DNA of 21,308 bases. It comes from an uncultured Actinomycetes bacterium (GTDB taxonomy: Bacteria > Actinomycetota > Actinomycetes > Nanopelagicales > Nanopelagicaceae). Below are positions 1 through 8,007 of this stretch, in pieces. Positions within the stretch are counted from its first letter, which is position 1. Every line of letters starts with the position of its first letter. A program made the translations under genes and the position numbers. The DNA is taken from positions 1 through 21,308 of the forward strand of contig CAIKID010000011.1 in assembly GCA_903827345.1 (NCBI GenBank), read 5' to 3'. A model generated the notes under the pieces. That model searched no databases, had not been told where the DNA came from, and saw only the letters and a list, made by a program, of their open reading frames with translations.

Positions 1-150
1 GCATTCCATTCAGGTCAAACAATCGAAAAGATCACTGCGGATTCAGATCGCGATCGTTGGTTCGATGCCGAAGAGGCGAAGAGTTACGGCCTCGTCGACC
101 ATGTCGTTCGTTCTGTGGGACAAGTTTCTGGAAGTGGTGGAACAGCATGA
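1..150 (+). CDS. clpP1: ATP-dependent Clp protease proteolytic subunit ClpP1, C-terminal end only
   Basis: Partial gene: the window opens inside it in frame 1 and only the last 49 residues and the TGA stop are present. The fragment reads through HSGQTIEKITADSDRDRWF and then the DAEEAKSYGLVDHVV block, which is the typical ClpP C-terminal handle region. Asp18 of the fragment, in DSDRDRWF, lines up with the catalytic Asp of the ClpP Ser-His-Asp triad. The protein would form a heptameric ring of the cytoplasmic ClpP chamber, fed by ClpX or ClpC. The stop overlaps the next clpP start by four bases (ATGA), so the two subunits are probably translationally coupled, as expected for actinobacterial ClpP1P2 mixed complexes. 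The numbering as P1 rests only on its upstream position. Confidence 0.93.
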   Translation, partial: AFHSGQTIEKITADSDRDRWFDAEEAKSYGLVDHVVRSVGQVSGSGGTA

Positions 151-782
151 AAAACGAGATGAATAGCGCGCAAGAGATCACAAGCCGTTATGTGCTTCCA
201 ACTATCGAAGAGAAGACTTCGTATGGCTACAAGCGCCTAGATCCATACACAAAGCTCTTCGAAGAGCGCATCATTTTCGTTGGTCAAGCAATTGATGACA
301 CCGTGGCAAATGACGTCATGGCTCAGCTCTTGACCCTCGAGTCGATGGATCCAGATCGCGACATCATGATGTACATCAACTCACCTGGTGGTTCATTCAC
401 CGCGTTGACAGCTATTTACGACACCATGCAATTCGTCCGCCCCGATGTTATGACCATCTGCCTCGGACAAGCAGCTTCTGCTGCAGCTGTCCTTTTGGCT
501 GGTGGCGCAAAGGGCAAGCGCATGGCGCTGGAAAATGCCCGCATCTTGATTCACCAGCCTTATTCAGAGGGTGGCGGTCAAGGGTCAGATATCGAAATCC
601 AGGCTGCAGAGATCATGCGTATGCGTTCACTCCTTGAGAAAATGCTTGCGAAGGATTCCAATAAGACTGTTGAAGAAGTATCGAAGGATATTGAGCGTGA
701 CAAGATTCTGACCGCCGAAGAGGCAGTTGCCTACGGCATCATCGATCAGGTTCTTGCTAGCCGCAAGGCGATCAAGCCATAA
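147..782 (+). CDS. clpP2: ATP-dependent Clp protease proteolytic subunit ClpP2
   Basis: Serine peptidase of family S14, 211 residues, a normal ClpP length. The catalytic triad is visible as Ser111 (GQAASAAAVLL), His136 (ARILIHQP) and Asp185 (IERDKIL). The 25- and 74-residue spacings from the Ser match those of E. coli ClpP. The substrate-channel motif YINSPGG lies at 76-82. I chose ATG 147 because it overlaps the clpP1 stop as ATGA; the frame is open upstream to 57, but that part is the other-frame shadow of clpP1. A later ATG at 159 is possible. The protein pairs with ClpP1 to make the two-ring cytoplasmic protease that degrades substrates unfolded by ClpX (next gene) or ClpC. A strong terminator follows, so clpP1-clpP2 ends its transcript here. 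Confidence 0.96.
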   Translation: MKNEMNSAQEITSRYVLPTIEEKTSYGYKRLDPYTKLFEERIIFVGQAIDDTVANDVMAQLLTLESMDPDRDIMMYINSPGGSFTALTAIYDTMQFVRPDVMTICLGQAASAAAVLLAGGAKGKRMALENARILIHQPYSEGGGQGSDIEIQAAEIMRMRSLLEKMLAKDSNKTVEEVSKDIERDKILTAEEAVAYGIIDQVLASRKAIKP

Positions 783-804
783 CTTGATTCTTCTATAAGC
801 GAAC

Positions 805-835
805 AGGCTGGGCGGAAAAAACCGCCCAGCCTTTT
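805..835 (+). terminator. rho-independent terminator after clpP2
   Basis: A perfect 11-bp stem (AGGCTGGGCGG at 805-815 paired with CCGCCCAGCCT at 822-832) closes an A6 loop at 816-821. It is followed by a short T run to 835. It sits 22 bases after the clpP2 stop and 24 before clpX, so it separates the two transcription units. Confidence 0.92.
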
Positions 836-846
836 GCATTTCCATT

Positions 847-858
847 TACGCTTAACCC
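847..858 (+). promoter_or_regulatory. -10-like element of a probable leaderless clpX promoter
   Basis: TACGCT at 847-852 is followed by exactly six bases (TAACCC) and then the clpX ATG at 859, so transcription would be expected to start at or next to the A of the ATG. There is no Shine-Dalgarno sequence in the gap and no convincing -35 at 17-18 bases. The placement right after a strong terminator requires a promoter here. The same TANNNT-TNN-CCC-ATG pattern precedes ndk and gatC. Confidence 0.65.
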
Positions 859-2154
859 ATGACCACGCGAATTGGCGAAACCGGCGATCTTCTTAAATGT
901 TCCTTCTGTGGCAAGACGCAGAAGCAAGTTAAGAAGTTGATCGCTGGACCTGGCGTTTACATCTGCGACGAGTGCATCGATCTCTGTAACGAAATTATTG
1001 TCGAAGAGCTCAACGAGACCTCTCAGCTCGGGCTCACCGAAGTCCCAAAGCCACAAGAGATCTACTCCTTCTTGGACCAGTATGTAGTTGGTCAAGATCG
1101 TGCCAAGAAGTCACTCTCGGTTGCTGTTTACAACCATTACAAGCGAGTTCAATCTGACCTTGGAAATCGCGAAGATGCTGTCGAACTCGCAAAGTCGAAT
1201 ATCCTGATTCTTGGACCAACTGGTTGTGGCAAGACTCTGCTCGCCCAAACTCTGGCGCGCATGCTCAACGTTCCTTTTGCAATCGCCGATGCCACAGCGT
1301 TGACCGAGGCAGGCTATGTTGGTGAAGATGTCGAAAACATCTTGCTCAAACTTATTCAAGCTGCAGACTTTGATGTGAAGAAAGCCGAAACCGGAATTAT
1401 CTATATCGACGAAATCGATAAGGTCGCTCGCAAGTCAGAGAACCCATCGATCACTCGCGATGTATCTGGTGAAGGCGTGCAGCAAGCTCTCCTTAAGATT
1501 CTCGAAGGCACTACTGCCTCTGTTCCACCGCAGGGCGGGCGCAAACATCCGCACCAAGAATTCCTCCAGATCGATACAACCAATATCCTCTTTATCGTCG
1601 GCGGAGCTTTCGCTGGCCTAGAAAAGATTATCGAAAGTCGCAAGGGCAAGGCTGGGGTCGGCTTCAACGCAACCCTGCAGACTCAAGCCGATATCGATCA
1701 GATCGATATCTTCGGCGAGGTCATGCCCGAGGACCTACTTAAGTTTGGAATGATTCCAGAATTCATCGGGCGCTTACCTATTCTTACAAGTGTCGAAAAA
1801 CTAGATCGCCCGGCGCTCATGCAGATTTTGACCGAGCCAAAGAACGCCTTGATCAAGCAATACCAACGCCTCTTTGATATCGATGGGGTCGAACTCGAAT
1901 TCACCTCCGAAGCTCTTGAGGTTGTGGCAGATCTTGCAATTAAGCGCGGTACCGGAGCTCGTGGCCTGCGCGCCATCATGGAGGAAACCCTCCTTGGCGT
2001 GATGTACGAAGTGCCATCCCGCAAAGAGGTAGAACGAGTCGTTATTACCCCAGAAGTTGTCCTCAAGGAATCTCTCCCTACCTATATCAACCGTGGCGCT
2101 GGGCCAAAGCGGGCGGTCAAGGGCGAAAAGCGCGATGAAGAGAAGAGCGCTTAA
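859..2154 (+). CDS. clpX: ATP-dependent Clp protease ATP-binding subunit ClpX
   Basis: AAA+ unfoldase of 431 residues, full length. An N-terminal zinc-binding domain uses Cys14, Cys17, Cys36 and Cys39 (CSFC ... CDEC). The Walker A motif is GPTGCGKT at 119-126, the pore-1 loop GYVG is at 152-155 and Walker B IIYIDEID is at 180-187. Sensor 2 is GARGLR at 366-371. The loop that docks into ClpP, usually IGF, reads VGF at 267-269, a conservative change. ClpX hexamers recognise tagged or specific substrates, unfold them with ATP and pass them into the ClpP chamber encoded just upstream. ATG 859 is the only sensible start: it opens directly on the zinc-finger domain and lies six bases after a -10-like hexamer, suggesting leaderless translation. 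Confidence 0.98.
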   Translation: MTTRIGETGDLLKCSFCGKTQKQVKKLIAGPGVYICDECIDLCNEIIVEELNETSQLGLTEVPKPQEIYSFLDQYVVGQDRAKKSLSVAVYNHYKRVQSDLGNREDAVELAKSNILILGPTGCGKTLLAQTLARMLNVPFAIADATALTEAGYVGEDVENILLKLIQAADFDVKKAETGIIYIDEIDKVARKSENPSITRDVSGEGVQQALLKILEGTTASVPPQGGRKHPHQEFLQIDTTNILFIVGGAFAGLEKIIESRKGKAGVGFNATLQTQADIDQIDIFGEVMPEDLLKFGMIPEFIGRLPILTSVEKLDRPALMQILTEPKNALIKQYQRLFDIDGVELEFTSEALEVVADLAIKRGTGARGLRAIMEETLLGVMYEVPSRKEVERVVITPEVVLKESLPTYINRGAGPKRAVKGEKRDEEKSA

Positions 2155-2161
2155 CTTAATC

Positions 2162-2175
2162 TAGACTCTCTCCTT
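2162..2175 (+). promoter_or_regulatory. possible -10 element just upstream of valS
   Basis: The 21-base gap between clpX and valS has no Shine-Dalgarno sequence. It contains TAGACT at 2162-2167 (overlapping a TAATCT at 2157-2162), eight bases before the valS ATG. That distance would give a transcript with zero to two leader bases. No -35 is evident, and the alternative is simple readthrough from clpX. Confidence 0.4.
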
Positions 2176-4758
2176 ATGAACGAGCGCCCGGAACTTGCAG
2201 CGAGTTTTACTCCTGCCGAGATAGAGCCTGGTCTCTACAAGAAGTGGCTAGTTGCCGAATATTTCAAGGCAGATGCCAACTCCGAAAAGCCGCCTTTCAC
2301 AATCGTTATTCCGCCTCCTAACGTAACTGGTTCACTCCATATCGGCCACGCGCTCGATCTCACTTTGCAAGACATATTGATCCGCATGAAACGAATGAAG
2401 GGCTTTGAAGCGCTCTGGCTACCCGGAATGGATCACGCAGGAATCGCTACACAAAACCTCGTCGAGAAGCAGTTGGCTGCGCAAGGGATCTCTCGCCATG
2501 ACTTGGGACGTGAAAAGTTTGTTGAAAAAGTTTGGGAATGGAAGAACGAATCTGGCGGATTAATTCTCGATCAGATCCAACGCTTGGGTGCCAGCGTTGA
2601 CTGGTCGCGTGAACGATTCACGATGGACCCAGGTTTATCTCTCGCGGTCCGCACGATCTTTAAGCGACTTTATGACGATGGTCTTATTTACCGCGCCGAA
2701 AGAATTATTAACTGGTGCCCTCGTTGTATGACGGCTCTCTCTGATATCGAAGTAGAGCATTCAGATATCGAAGGTGAATTCGTTTCGGTTCGCTACGGCG
2801 ATGACGATCTACAAATTACAGTAGCAACGACTCGACCAGAGACGATGCTCGGTGACGGCGCCGTTGCGGTGCACCCCGATGACCCACGTTACGCGCATCT
2901 TGTCGGCAAGAAAGTTTTGTTGCCGTTAGCTAATCGTTGGATCCCAATCATTGCGGATGAGCTGGTTGATCCAGATTTCGGAACCGGAGCTGTAAAAGTT
3001 ACTGGTGCTCATGATCCCAATGACTTTGAAATGGCCACTCGCCATGGCATCGAAATGCCGATCATTATGAACACACAAGCAGTGATGGAAGGTTCCAATA
3101 CCGAATTTGACGGTATGGATCGCTTTGTTGCTCGCGTTGCCGTTGTTGCAGAATTGCGCAAACAAGGTCGCATCGTTGCCGAGAAACGTCCATACCTGCA
3201 CTCTGTTGGGCATTGCAGTCGTTGCGACACAATCGTTGAACCCCTTTTATCTAAACAATGGTTTGTAAAAGTGGGACCACTTGCAAAAGCCGCAGGCGAT
3301 GCAGTGCGTGATGGCCGAGTCAAGATCGAACCAGATGAACTTTCTCCGCGTTACTTCGATTGGGTAGATGGAATGCACGACTGGTGCATATCGCGCCAAC
3401 TCTGGTGGGGCCATCGCATTCCGGTTTACTACGGTCCCAACGATGAAGTTGTTGTCTGTGGTCCCGGGGAAGAACCTCCTGCTGGATACACCCAAGATCC
3501 TGATGTCTTAGATACCTGGTTCTCCTCTGGACTCTGGCCCTTTTCAACGCTGGGGTGGCCTGACGAGACGGCAGATCTTAAGAAGTTTTATCCGACATCA
3601 GTTCTGGTCACTGGTTATGACATTTTGTTCTTCTGGGTCGCACGCATGATGATGCTGGGCTTATATGCAATGGATGGCGTCCAACCATTTCACACGATTG
3701 CGCTGCACGGCTTAGTACGCGACAAATTCGGAAAGAAGATGTCTAAGAGTCGTGGCAACGGCATTGATCCCATCGAATTCATGGATAAATATGGCTCTGA
3801 TGCGGTTCGCTTTACCTTGGCGCGCATGGCCAATCCAGGTACCGACCAGGCACTCGCAGAAGAGTGGATTGCCGGCTCTCGCAATTTTGCAACCAAACTG
3901 TGGAACGCAACGCGCTTCGCAACAATGAATGGTGCTCATACTGACGGAGAACTTCCAGTATTTGATTCGCTGAATCTCATCGATCAATGGATTATCACTC
4001 GCCTCAATGAAACCATCACCGAAGTCGATGCCTTGCTCGAAAAATTTGAATTTGCTAAGGCGCTTGAACTTCTCTACCACTTTGCGTGGGATGACCTATG
4101 TGACTGGTACCTCGAACTTACAAAATCAACATTTGCTGGGGACGATTCCGCTGGGACTGCACGAGTCCTTGGTTATGTTCTGGATCAACTGATGCGTCTA
4201 TTGCATCCAGTAATGCCATTTATCACCGAAGAGATTTGGTGCACCCTTACCGGAAACGAATCTCTGGTTATTGCATCCTGGCCTGTCGCGCAACCATCGC
4301 ACTCCAGCGAAAAATCACTAAAGGCGGTTGCCACGATTCAAGAGATCATTACCGAAATTCGCCGCTTCCGAAATGATCAAGGAATCAAAACTTCTGCAAA
4401 GATCGTTGCAAAGTTCAGCGGACTAGGCGAACTTTCGGATTACGAAGATGCCATTCGTTTTATTGTTCGTGCCGACCGTGGCGATGGACCATTCAGTGCA
4501 ACCATCGAATTGGGTTCTGTAGTGATTGACTTTGATTTGACTGGCGCGATCGATGTGAAAGCTGAACGCGCACGCTTAACCAAAGATCTGGCCACCGCGC
4601 AAAAAGATCTGGCGACAGCTAAGGTGAAACTCGAAAACGAAGGATTTATGGCGAAAGCGCCTCTCGAAGTTGTTACCGAGATTCGCGAACGCCTTGAGGT
4701 CACATCGACCGATATTTTGCGTATTGAAGCCGCGCTTGCTGCGCTACCAACCGAATAG
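2176..4758 (+). CDS. valS: valine--tRNA ligase (ValRS)
   Basis: Class I aminoacyl-tRNA synthetase of 860 residues, close to the usual bacterial ValRS length. It charges tRNA-Val in the cytoplasm. The signature HIGH is at 55-58 inside PPPNVTGSLHIGHAL, and KMSKS is at 521-525 in GKKMSKSRGN. The CP1 editing domain lies between them and contains the TTRPETMLGD block. Two Cys-x-x-Cys pairs (NWCPRC and HCSRC) look like zinc-knuckle remnants. The anticodon-binding helical domain follows, and the last 70 residues or so are an Ala/Lys/Glu-rich coiled coil, the tRNA arm typical of ValRS and absent from IleRS. The start at ATG 2176 is 21 bases after clpX; no ribosome-binding site is seen. The stop is six bases before folC. 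ValS followed by folC is standard in Actinobacteria. Confidence 0.98.
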   Translation: MNERPELAASFTPAEIEPGLYKKWLVAEYFKADANSEKPPFTIVIPPPNVTGSLHIGHALDLTLQDILIRMKRMKGFEALWLPGMDHAGIATQNLVEKQLAAQGISRHDLGREKFVEKVWEWKNESGGLILDQIQRLGASVDWSRERFTMDPGLSLAVRTIFKRLYDDGLIYRAERIINWCPRCMTALSDIEVEHSDIEGEFVSVRYGDDDLQITVATTRPETMLGDGAVAVHPDDPRYAHLVGKKVLLPLANRWIPIIADELVDPDFGTGAVKVTGAHDPNDFEMATRHGIEMPIIMNTQAVMEGSNTEFDGMDRFVARVAVVAELRKQGRIVAEKRPYLHSVGHCSRCDTIVEPLLSKQWFVKVGPLAKAAGDAVRDGRVKIEPDELSPRYFDWVDGMHDWCISRQLWWGHRIPVYYGPNDEVVVCGPGEEPPAGYTQDPDVLDTWFSSGLWPFSTLGWPDETADLKKFYPTSVLVTGYDILFFWVARMMMLGLYAMDGVQPFHTIALHGLVRDKFGKKMSKSRGNGIDPIEFMDKYGSDAVRFTLARMANPGTDQALAEEWIAGSRNFATKLWNATRFATMNGAHTDGELPVFDSLNLIDQWIITRLNETITEVDALLEKFEFAKALELLYHFAWDDLCDWYLELTKSTFAGDDSAGTARVLGYVLDQLMRLLHPVMPFITEEIWCTLTGNESLVIASWPVAQPSHSSEKSLKAVATIQEIITEIRRFRNDQGIKTSAKIVAKFSGLGELSDYEDAIRFIVRADRGDGPFSATIELGSVVIDFDLTGAIDVKAERARLTKDLATAQKDLATAKVKLENEGFMAKAPLEVVTEIRERLEVTSTDILRIEAALAALPTE

Positions 4759-4764
4759 AGCCAC

Positions 4765-6117
4765 ATGACCGCGCCAGATGATCTTCAAACTCTCGATGCG
4801 ATTTACAACGCTCTCTTAAAGCGTTGGCCAGAGACGCGCATTGAACCTTCATTGGATCGAATCGCCGCTCTCTGCGATGCGCTGGGCAGCCCTCAGCTCT
4901 CATATCCCACCATCCATGTAGGTGGAACGAACGGTAAAACGACGACCTCCAGGATGATCGATGCCTTGCTTCGTGAGCTCGGATACCGCACTGGTCGCTT
5001 CACTAGCCCGCACCTTGAAAGCTTCCTCGAGCGCATCTCTATTAATGGCCTACCTATTCCCCCGGAAGGGATGATTGCCACATATAACGATGTCGCCCTC
5101 TATTTTGATTTGATCGATAGCCGCCAGCCGCACCCGGTTTCGTTCTTTGAAGCTATGACGGCTTTAGCTTTTGTAGCCTTTGCAGAGTTTCCAGTTGATG
5201 TCGCGGTGATAGAGGTCGGCATGGGTGGAGAGTGGGATGCCACCAATGTCGTTCAGAGCCAGGTCTCGGTAATCACTCCCATTGGTCTTGATCATCAGGA
5301 GTATTTAGGAAACACGTTAGAGGAGATCGCTCTTACTAAATCAGGAATTATTAAGGCCGGGTCACACGTGGTTCTCGCTGCGCAACCACCCGAGGTAGCA
5401 ACAATCCTGACGGCGCGCGTAATTGAACGAGCCGCGATTCCATATCGCGAAGGTTTGGAATTTTCGGTCGCAAAGCGCGGCCTCGCTGTCGGCGGTCAGT
5501 TGGTTTCGGTTAATGGCGTCCTTGGTCTCTACGAAGATATTTTCATTCCACTCTACGGCGCACATCAATCAACCAATGCGGCGGTCGCGTTAGCGGCGGT
5601 CGAGGCGTTCGCCGGCGTCAAACTCGATGACGAGATTGTTCGAAAGGCATTTGCTAACGTTGATTCCCCAGGACGACTGGAAGTCATCTATCGCGATCCG
5701 ACTCTGATCGTTGATGCTGCTCATAATCCTCATGGCGCGCATGCTCTGGCGCAAACCCTCGCCAACGAATTCGATTTTGAGTCCGTCTTTGGAGTTGTTG
5801 CAATTCTTGGCGATAAGGATGCGCTTGGAGTACTTAAGGAATTAGAGCCAGTTATTGATCGCCTGGTAGTTACACAGAGCACATCCGATCGCGCTCTTCC
5901 AGTGGATGCTCTCTTCGATTTGGCGCTTACTGTTTTCGGCGCAGAACGGACTTTCAAAGAGCCTGACCTGCGCACAGCGATTACATATGCGATGGAGCAA
6001 TGCACCCTTATCAATCAGGTGAGTGAGGGAATTTCTGCAGTTGTTGTCACGGGCTCGGTTGTGACAGCGGGGGAGACGCGTACGATTGTTCGATCAATCG
6101 CCGGTTACGACGAATGA
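4765..6117 (+). CDS. folC: folylpolyglutamate synthase / dihydrofolate synthase
   Basis: Mur-ligase family enzyme of 450 residues that adds glutamate to dihydropteroate and folates using ATP, in the cytoplasm. The ATP-binding P-loop is HVGGTNGKTTTSRM with GGTNGKTT at 53-60. The folate/omega-loop region reads TSPHLESFLERI from residue 80, and the acidic family motif EVGMGGEWDATN is at 150-161, where many homologues have R or L in place of the E after GG. GLDHQEYLGNT from 174 carries the metal-binding His, and AHNPHGA starts the C-terminal glutamate-ligase domain. The start at ATG 4765 lies six bases after valS with no clear ribosome-binding site, so coupling to valS is likely. Its stop overlaps the next start as ATGA. 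Whether the enzyme is bifunctional cannot be read from the sequence alone. Confidence 0.95.
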   Translation: MTAPDDLQTLDAIYNALLKRWPETRIEPSLDRIAALCDALGSPQLSYPTIHVGGTNGKTTTSRMIDALLRELGYRTGRFTSPHLESFLERISINGLPIPPEGMIATYNDVALYFDLIDSRQPHPVSFFEAMTALAFVAFAEFPVDVAVIEVGMGGEWDATNVVQSQVSVITPIGLDHQEYLGNTLEEIALTKSGIIKAGSHVVLAAQPPEVATILTARVIERAAIPYREGLEFSVAKRGLAVGGQLVSVNGVLGLYEDIFIPLYGAHQSTNAAVALAAVEAFAGVKLDDEIVRKAFANVDSPGRLEVIYRDPTLIVDAAHNPHGAHALAQTLANEFDFESVFGVVAILGDKDALGVLKELEPVIDRLVVTQSTSDRALPVDALFDLALTVFGAERTFKEPDLRTAITYAMEQCTLINQVSEGISAVVVTGSVVTAGETRTIVRSIAGYDE

Positions 6118-6446
6118 GAGTATTAGGTTCTGCAGTTCTTGCAATGGAATTTTTGGTCATGGACTTTGCACTCTTGATAGCAATGAATAAACATGGCGCG
6201 CTTGCCCTTGCGTTGGGAGGGGCTCTCGCACTAGTAATTTTATTGACAGCGGGGATGATGAAGAAGATGACCGGGTGGTACTTGGGCTCTATCTGGCAGC
6301 TCTGCCTCATCGCATATGGCTTCGTCGTTCCGGCGATGTATTTCTTGGGAGCCCTCTTTGCTCTGCTTTGGGCGAGCGCCTTTCTCATCGGGCGCAAGGG
6401 TGAGGCCATAAGGGCAGCCCTCTTGGCTAACCCTCCAACGGAGTAA
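6114..6446 (+). CDS. DUF4233 family small membrane protein
   Basis: Small protein of 110 residues, very hydrophobic, with about four membrane segments (roughly 5-23, 29-49, 56-72 and 74-92) and a short basic cytoplasmic-looking tail. The start overlaps the folC stop by four bases (ATGA), so it is translationally coupled to folC. A protein of this size and hydropathy directly after folC and before ndk is the position of the actinobacterial DUF4233 family, whose function is unknown to me. The assignment rests on context and general sequence character, not a catalytic motif. Charged residues inside the membrane region are few (Glu12, Asp17, Lys26, Lys50-Lys51). Nothing in the sequence shows a link to folate transport, though the coupling makes that a fair question. 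Confidence 0.85.
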   Translation: MRVLGSAVLAMEFLVMDFALLIAMNKHGALALALGGALALVILLTAGMMKKMTGWYLGSIWQLCLIAYGFVVPAMYFLGALFALLWASAFLIGRKGEAIRAALLANPPTE

Positions 6447-6492
6447 ATTTCCCGCAAAATCGCCTCGATTCTTTCCCTTGGGGAGTACCGAA

Positions 6493-6504
6493 TACACTTC
6501 CCCC
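6493..6504 (+). promoter_or_regulatory. -10-like element of a probable leaderless ndk promoter
   Basis: TACACT at 6493-6498 is a good -10 hexamer followed by exactly six bases (TCCCCC) and then the ndk ATG at 6505. No Shine-Dalgarno sequence lies between. The 58-base gap after the DUF4233 gene has no terminator hairpin. A -35 is unconvincing (TTCTTT at 6469, spacer 18). The arrangement matches clpX and gatC. Confidence 0.65.
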
Positions 6505-6921
6505 ATGGAAAGAACCCTGATCTTGGTCAAGCCCGATGGCGTTAAGCGCAATTTGGTCGGCGAAGTGCTTTCTCGTATCGAGGACAAGGGTTACACAATT
6601 GCGGCACTAAAGATGATGAACGCTGATCGCTCACTCTTGGTTCGCCATTATGCGGAACACGAAGGTAAACCTTTCTTTGAACCCCTTGTGGAATTCATGT
6701 TGTCTGGGCCTATCGTCGCTATCGTTGCAGAAGGCAATCGCGTTATCGAAGGATTTCGCAAACTTGCCGGTGCCACCGATCCCACGACAGCTGAACCTGG
6801 AACAATTCGTGGCGATTTAGCGCGCGATCAAGGTACGAAAGTTGTGCAAAATATTGTGCACGGCTCTGACTCAGTTGAGTCGGCAGTTCGTGAAATCTCT
6901 ATCTTCTTCCCTGAACTCTAA
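6505..6921 (+). CDS. ndk: nucleoside diphosphate kinase
   Basis: Ndk of 138 residues, the normal length, which moves the gamma phosphate between nucleoside tri- and diphosphates through a phospho-histidine. The active-site His119 is in NIVHGSDS. The N-terminal ERTLILVKPDGVKRN block and the nucleotide-binding TIRGDLA segment (many homologues have RGDFA) are present. I chose ATG 6505 rather than an in-frame TTG at 6478 because homologues begin MERTL or similar and the -10-like TACACT ends six bases before this ATG. The earlier start would add nine residues with no similarity. The gene precedes the mre cluster by 12 bases and may share its transcript with it. Confidence 0.97.
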   Translation: MERTLILVKPDGVKRNLVGEVLSRIEDKGYTIAALKMMNADRSLLVRHYAEHEGKPFFEPLVEFMLSGPIVAIVAEGNRVIEGFRKLAGATDPTTAEPGTIRGDLARDQGTKVVQNIVHGSDSVESAVREISIFFPEL

Positions 6922-6933
6922 GAAAGGTCTCTT

Positions 6934-7977
6934 GTGAGCAAACAAAAGCCGAGCCGTATGTCCTTTATTGGTCGCGATATGGCGGTCGATCTTGGTACTG
7001 CAAATACTTTGGTCTATGTCCGCGGACGTGGAATTGTTCTCAACGAGCCCAGCGTCGTTGCCATAAATCAAGATACCGGTGCAATCCTCGCGGTTGGAAT
7101 TGAAGCTAAGCGCATGATTGGCCGTACCCCTGGAAATATCGTAGCCATTCGCCCCCTCAAAGATGGTGTTATTGCCGATTTTGATACGACAGAACGGATG
7201 CTCCGCTACTTTATTCAAAAGGTGCATCGTCGCCGCTACTTAGCAAAGCCACGCATCGTCGTCTGCGTTCCATCAGGCATTACAGGCGTAGAGCAGCGCG
7301 CGGTTAAAGATGCTGGCTATGCCGCCGGAGCCCGCAAGGTTTACATCATCGAAGAGCCCATGGCCGCCGCAATTGGTGCAGGTTTACCAATTCACGAGCC
7401 AACCGGAAATATGGTTGTAGATATCGGTGGAGGAACGACCGAAGTTGCAGTTATCTCCCTTGGTGGAATTGTTACCGCTCTCTCAATCCGAATCGGTGGA
7501 GATGAATTAGACCAAGCGATTATCGATTATGTAAAGCGCGAGTATTCATTATTGCTCGGTGAGCGCACCGCTGAAGAGATCAAAATGGCTATTGGTTCGG
7601 CTTACAAGTTGCCGGGTGAACTTGATGCAGAAATTCGCGGTCGCGATCTTGCAACTGGCCTTCCTAAAACGATCTTCGTATCAGCTGAAGAGATTCGCAA
7701 AGCCCTAGAAGAGCCAGTGAATCAGATTATTAATGCAGTAAAGAGCACGCTTGATAAGACCCCACCCGAGTTAGCCAGTGATCTCATGGATCGCGGAATT
7801 GTGCTTACCGGCGGCGGGGCACTTCTACGTGGACTAGACGAGCGCCTGCGCCATGAAACTGGAATGCCGGTTCACATTTGTGAGCGTCCACTCCAAGCGG
7901 TTGCAGAAGGTTCAGGAAAGTGCGTTGAGGAGTTCGAGGCCTTGGAGAAGGTTTTGATCTCTGAGCCACGTCGTTAA
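6934..7977 (+). CDS. mreB: rod shape-determining protein MreB
   Basis: Bacterial actin homologue of 347 residues, full length. It forms membrane-bound filaments that guide the lateral-wall synthesis complex. The actin-fold ATP site is complete: phosphate-1 loop DLGTANTLVYV from residue 19, phosphate-2 loop VVDIGGGTTEVAV at 161-173 and the adenosine motif GIVLTGGGALLRG at 288-300. The segment EEPMAAAIGAG at 140-150 is also typical. The start is GTG 6934, preceded by an AGAAAGG ribosome-binding site six bases upstream and giving MSKQKPSRMSFIGRDMAVDLG. It is the first of five consecutive elongation genes (mreBCD-mrdA-rodA). Among Actinobacteria, MreB is kept by some rod-shaped and sporulating groups and missing in polar growers such as mycobacteria, so its presence suggests lateral-wall growth. 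Confidence 0.98.
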   Translation: MSKQKPSRMSFIGRDMAVDLGTANTLVYVRGRGIVLNEPSVVAINQDTGAILAVGIEAKRMIGRTPGNIVAIRPLKDGVIADFDTTERMLRYFIQKVHRRRYLAKPRIVVCVPSGITGVEQRAVKDAGYAAGARKVYIIEEPMAAAIGAGLPIHEPTGNMVVDIGGGTTEVAVISLGGIVTALSIRIGGDELDQAIIDYVKREYSLLLGERTAEEIKMAIGSAYKLPGELDAEIRGRDLATGLPKTIFVSAEEIRKALEEPVNQIINAVKSTLDKTPPELASDLMDRGIVLTGGGALLRGLDERLRHETGMPVHICERPLQAVAEGSGKCVEEFEALEKVLISEPRR

Positions 7978-8007
7978 TTCATAACGACCATTCTTTAAAG
8001 GAGATCT

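Noticed and set aside
57..146. Upstream extension of the clpP2 frame to an ATG at 57
   Set aside because: This part lies over the clpP1 C-terminus in another frame and encodes no ClpP-like sequence. ATG 147 overlaps the clpP1 stop and gives a normal ClpP length.
6478..6504. TTG start at 6478 for ndk
   Set aside because: It adds nine residues with no family similarity and covers the -10-like hexamer. Homologues start at the MERTL-type sequence at 6505.
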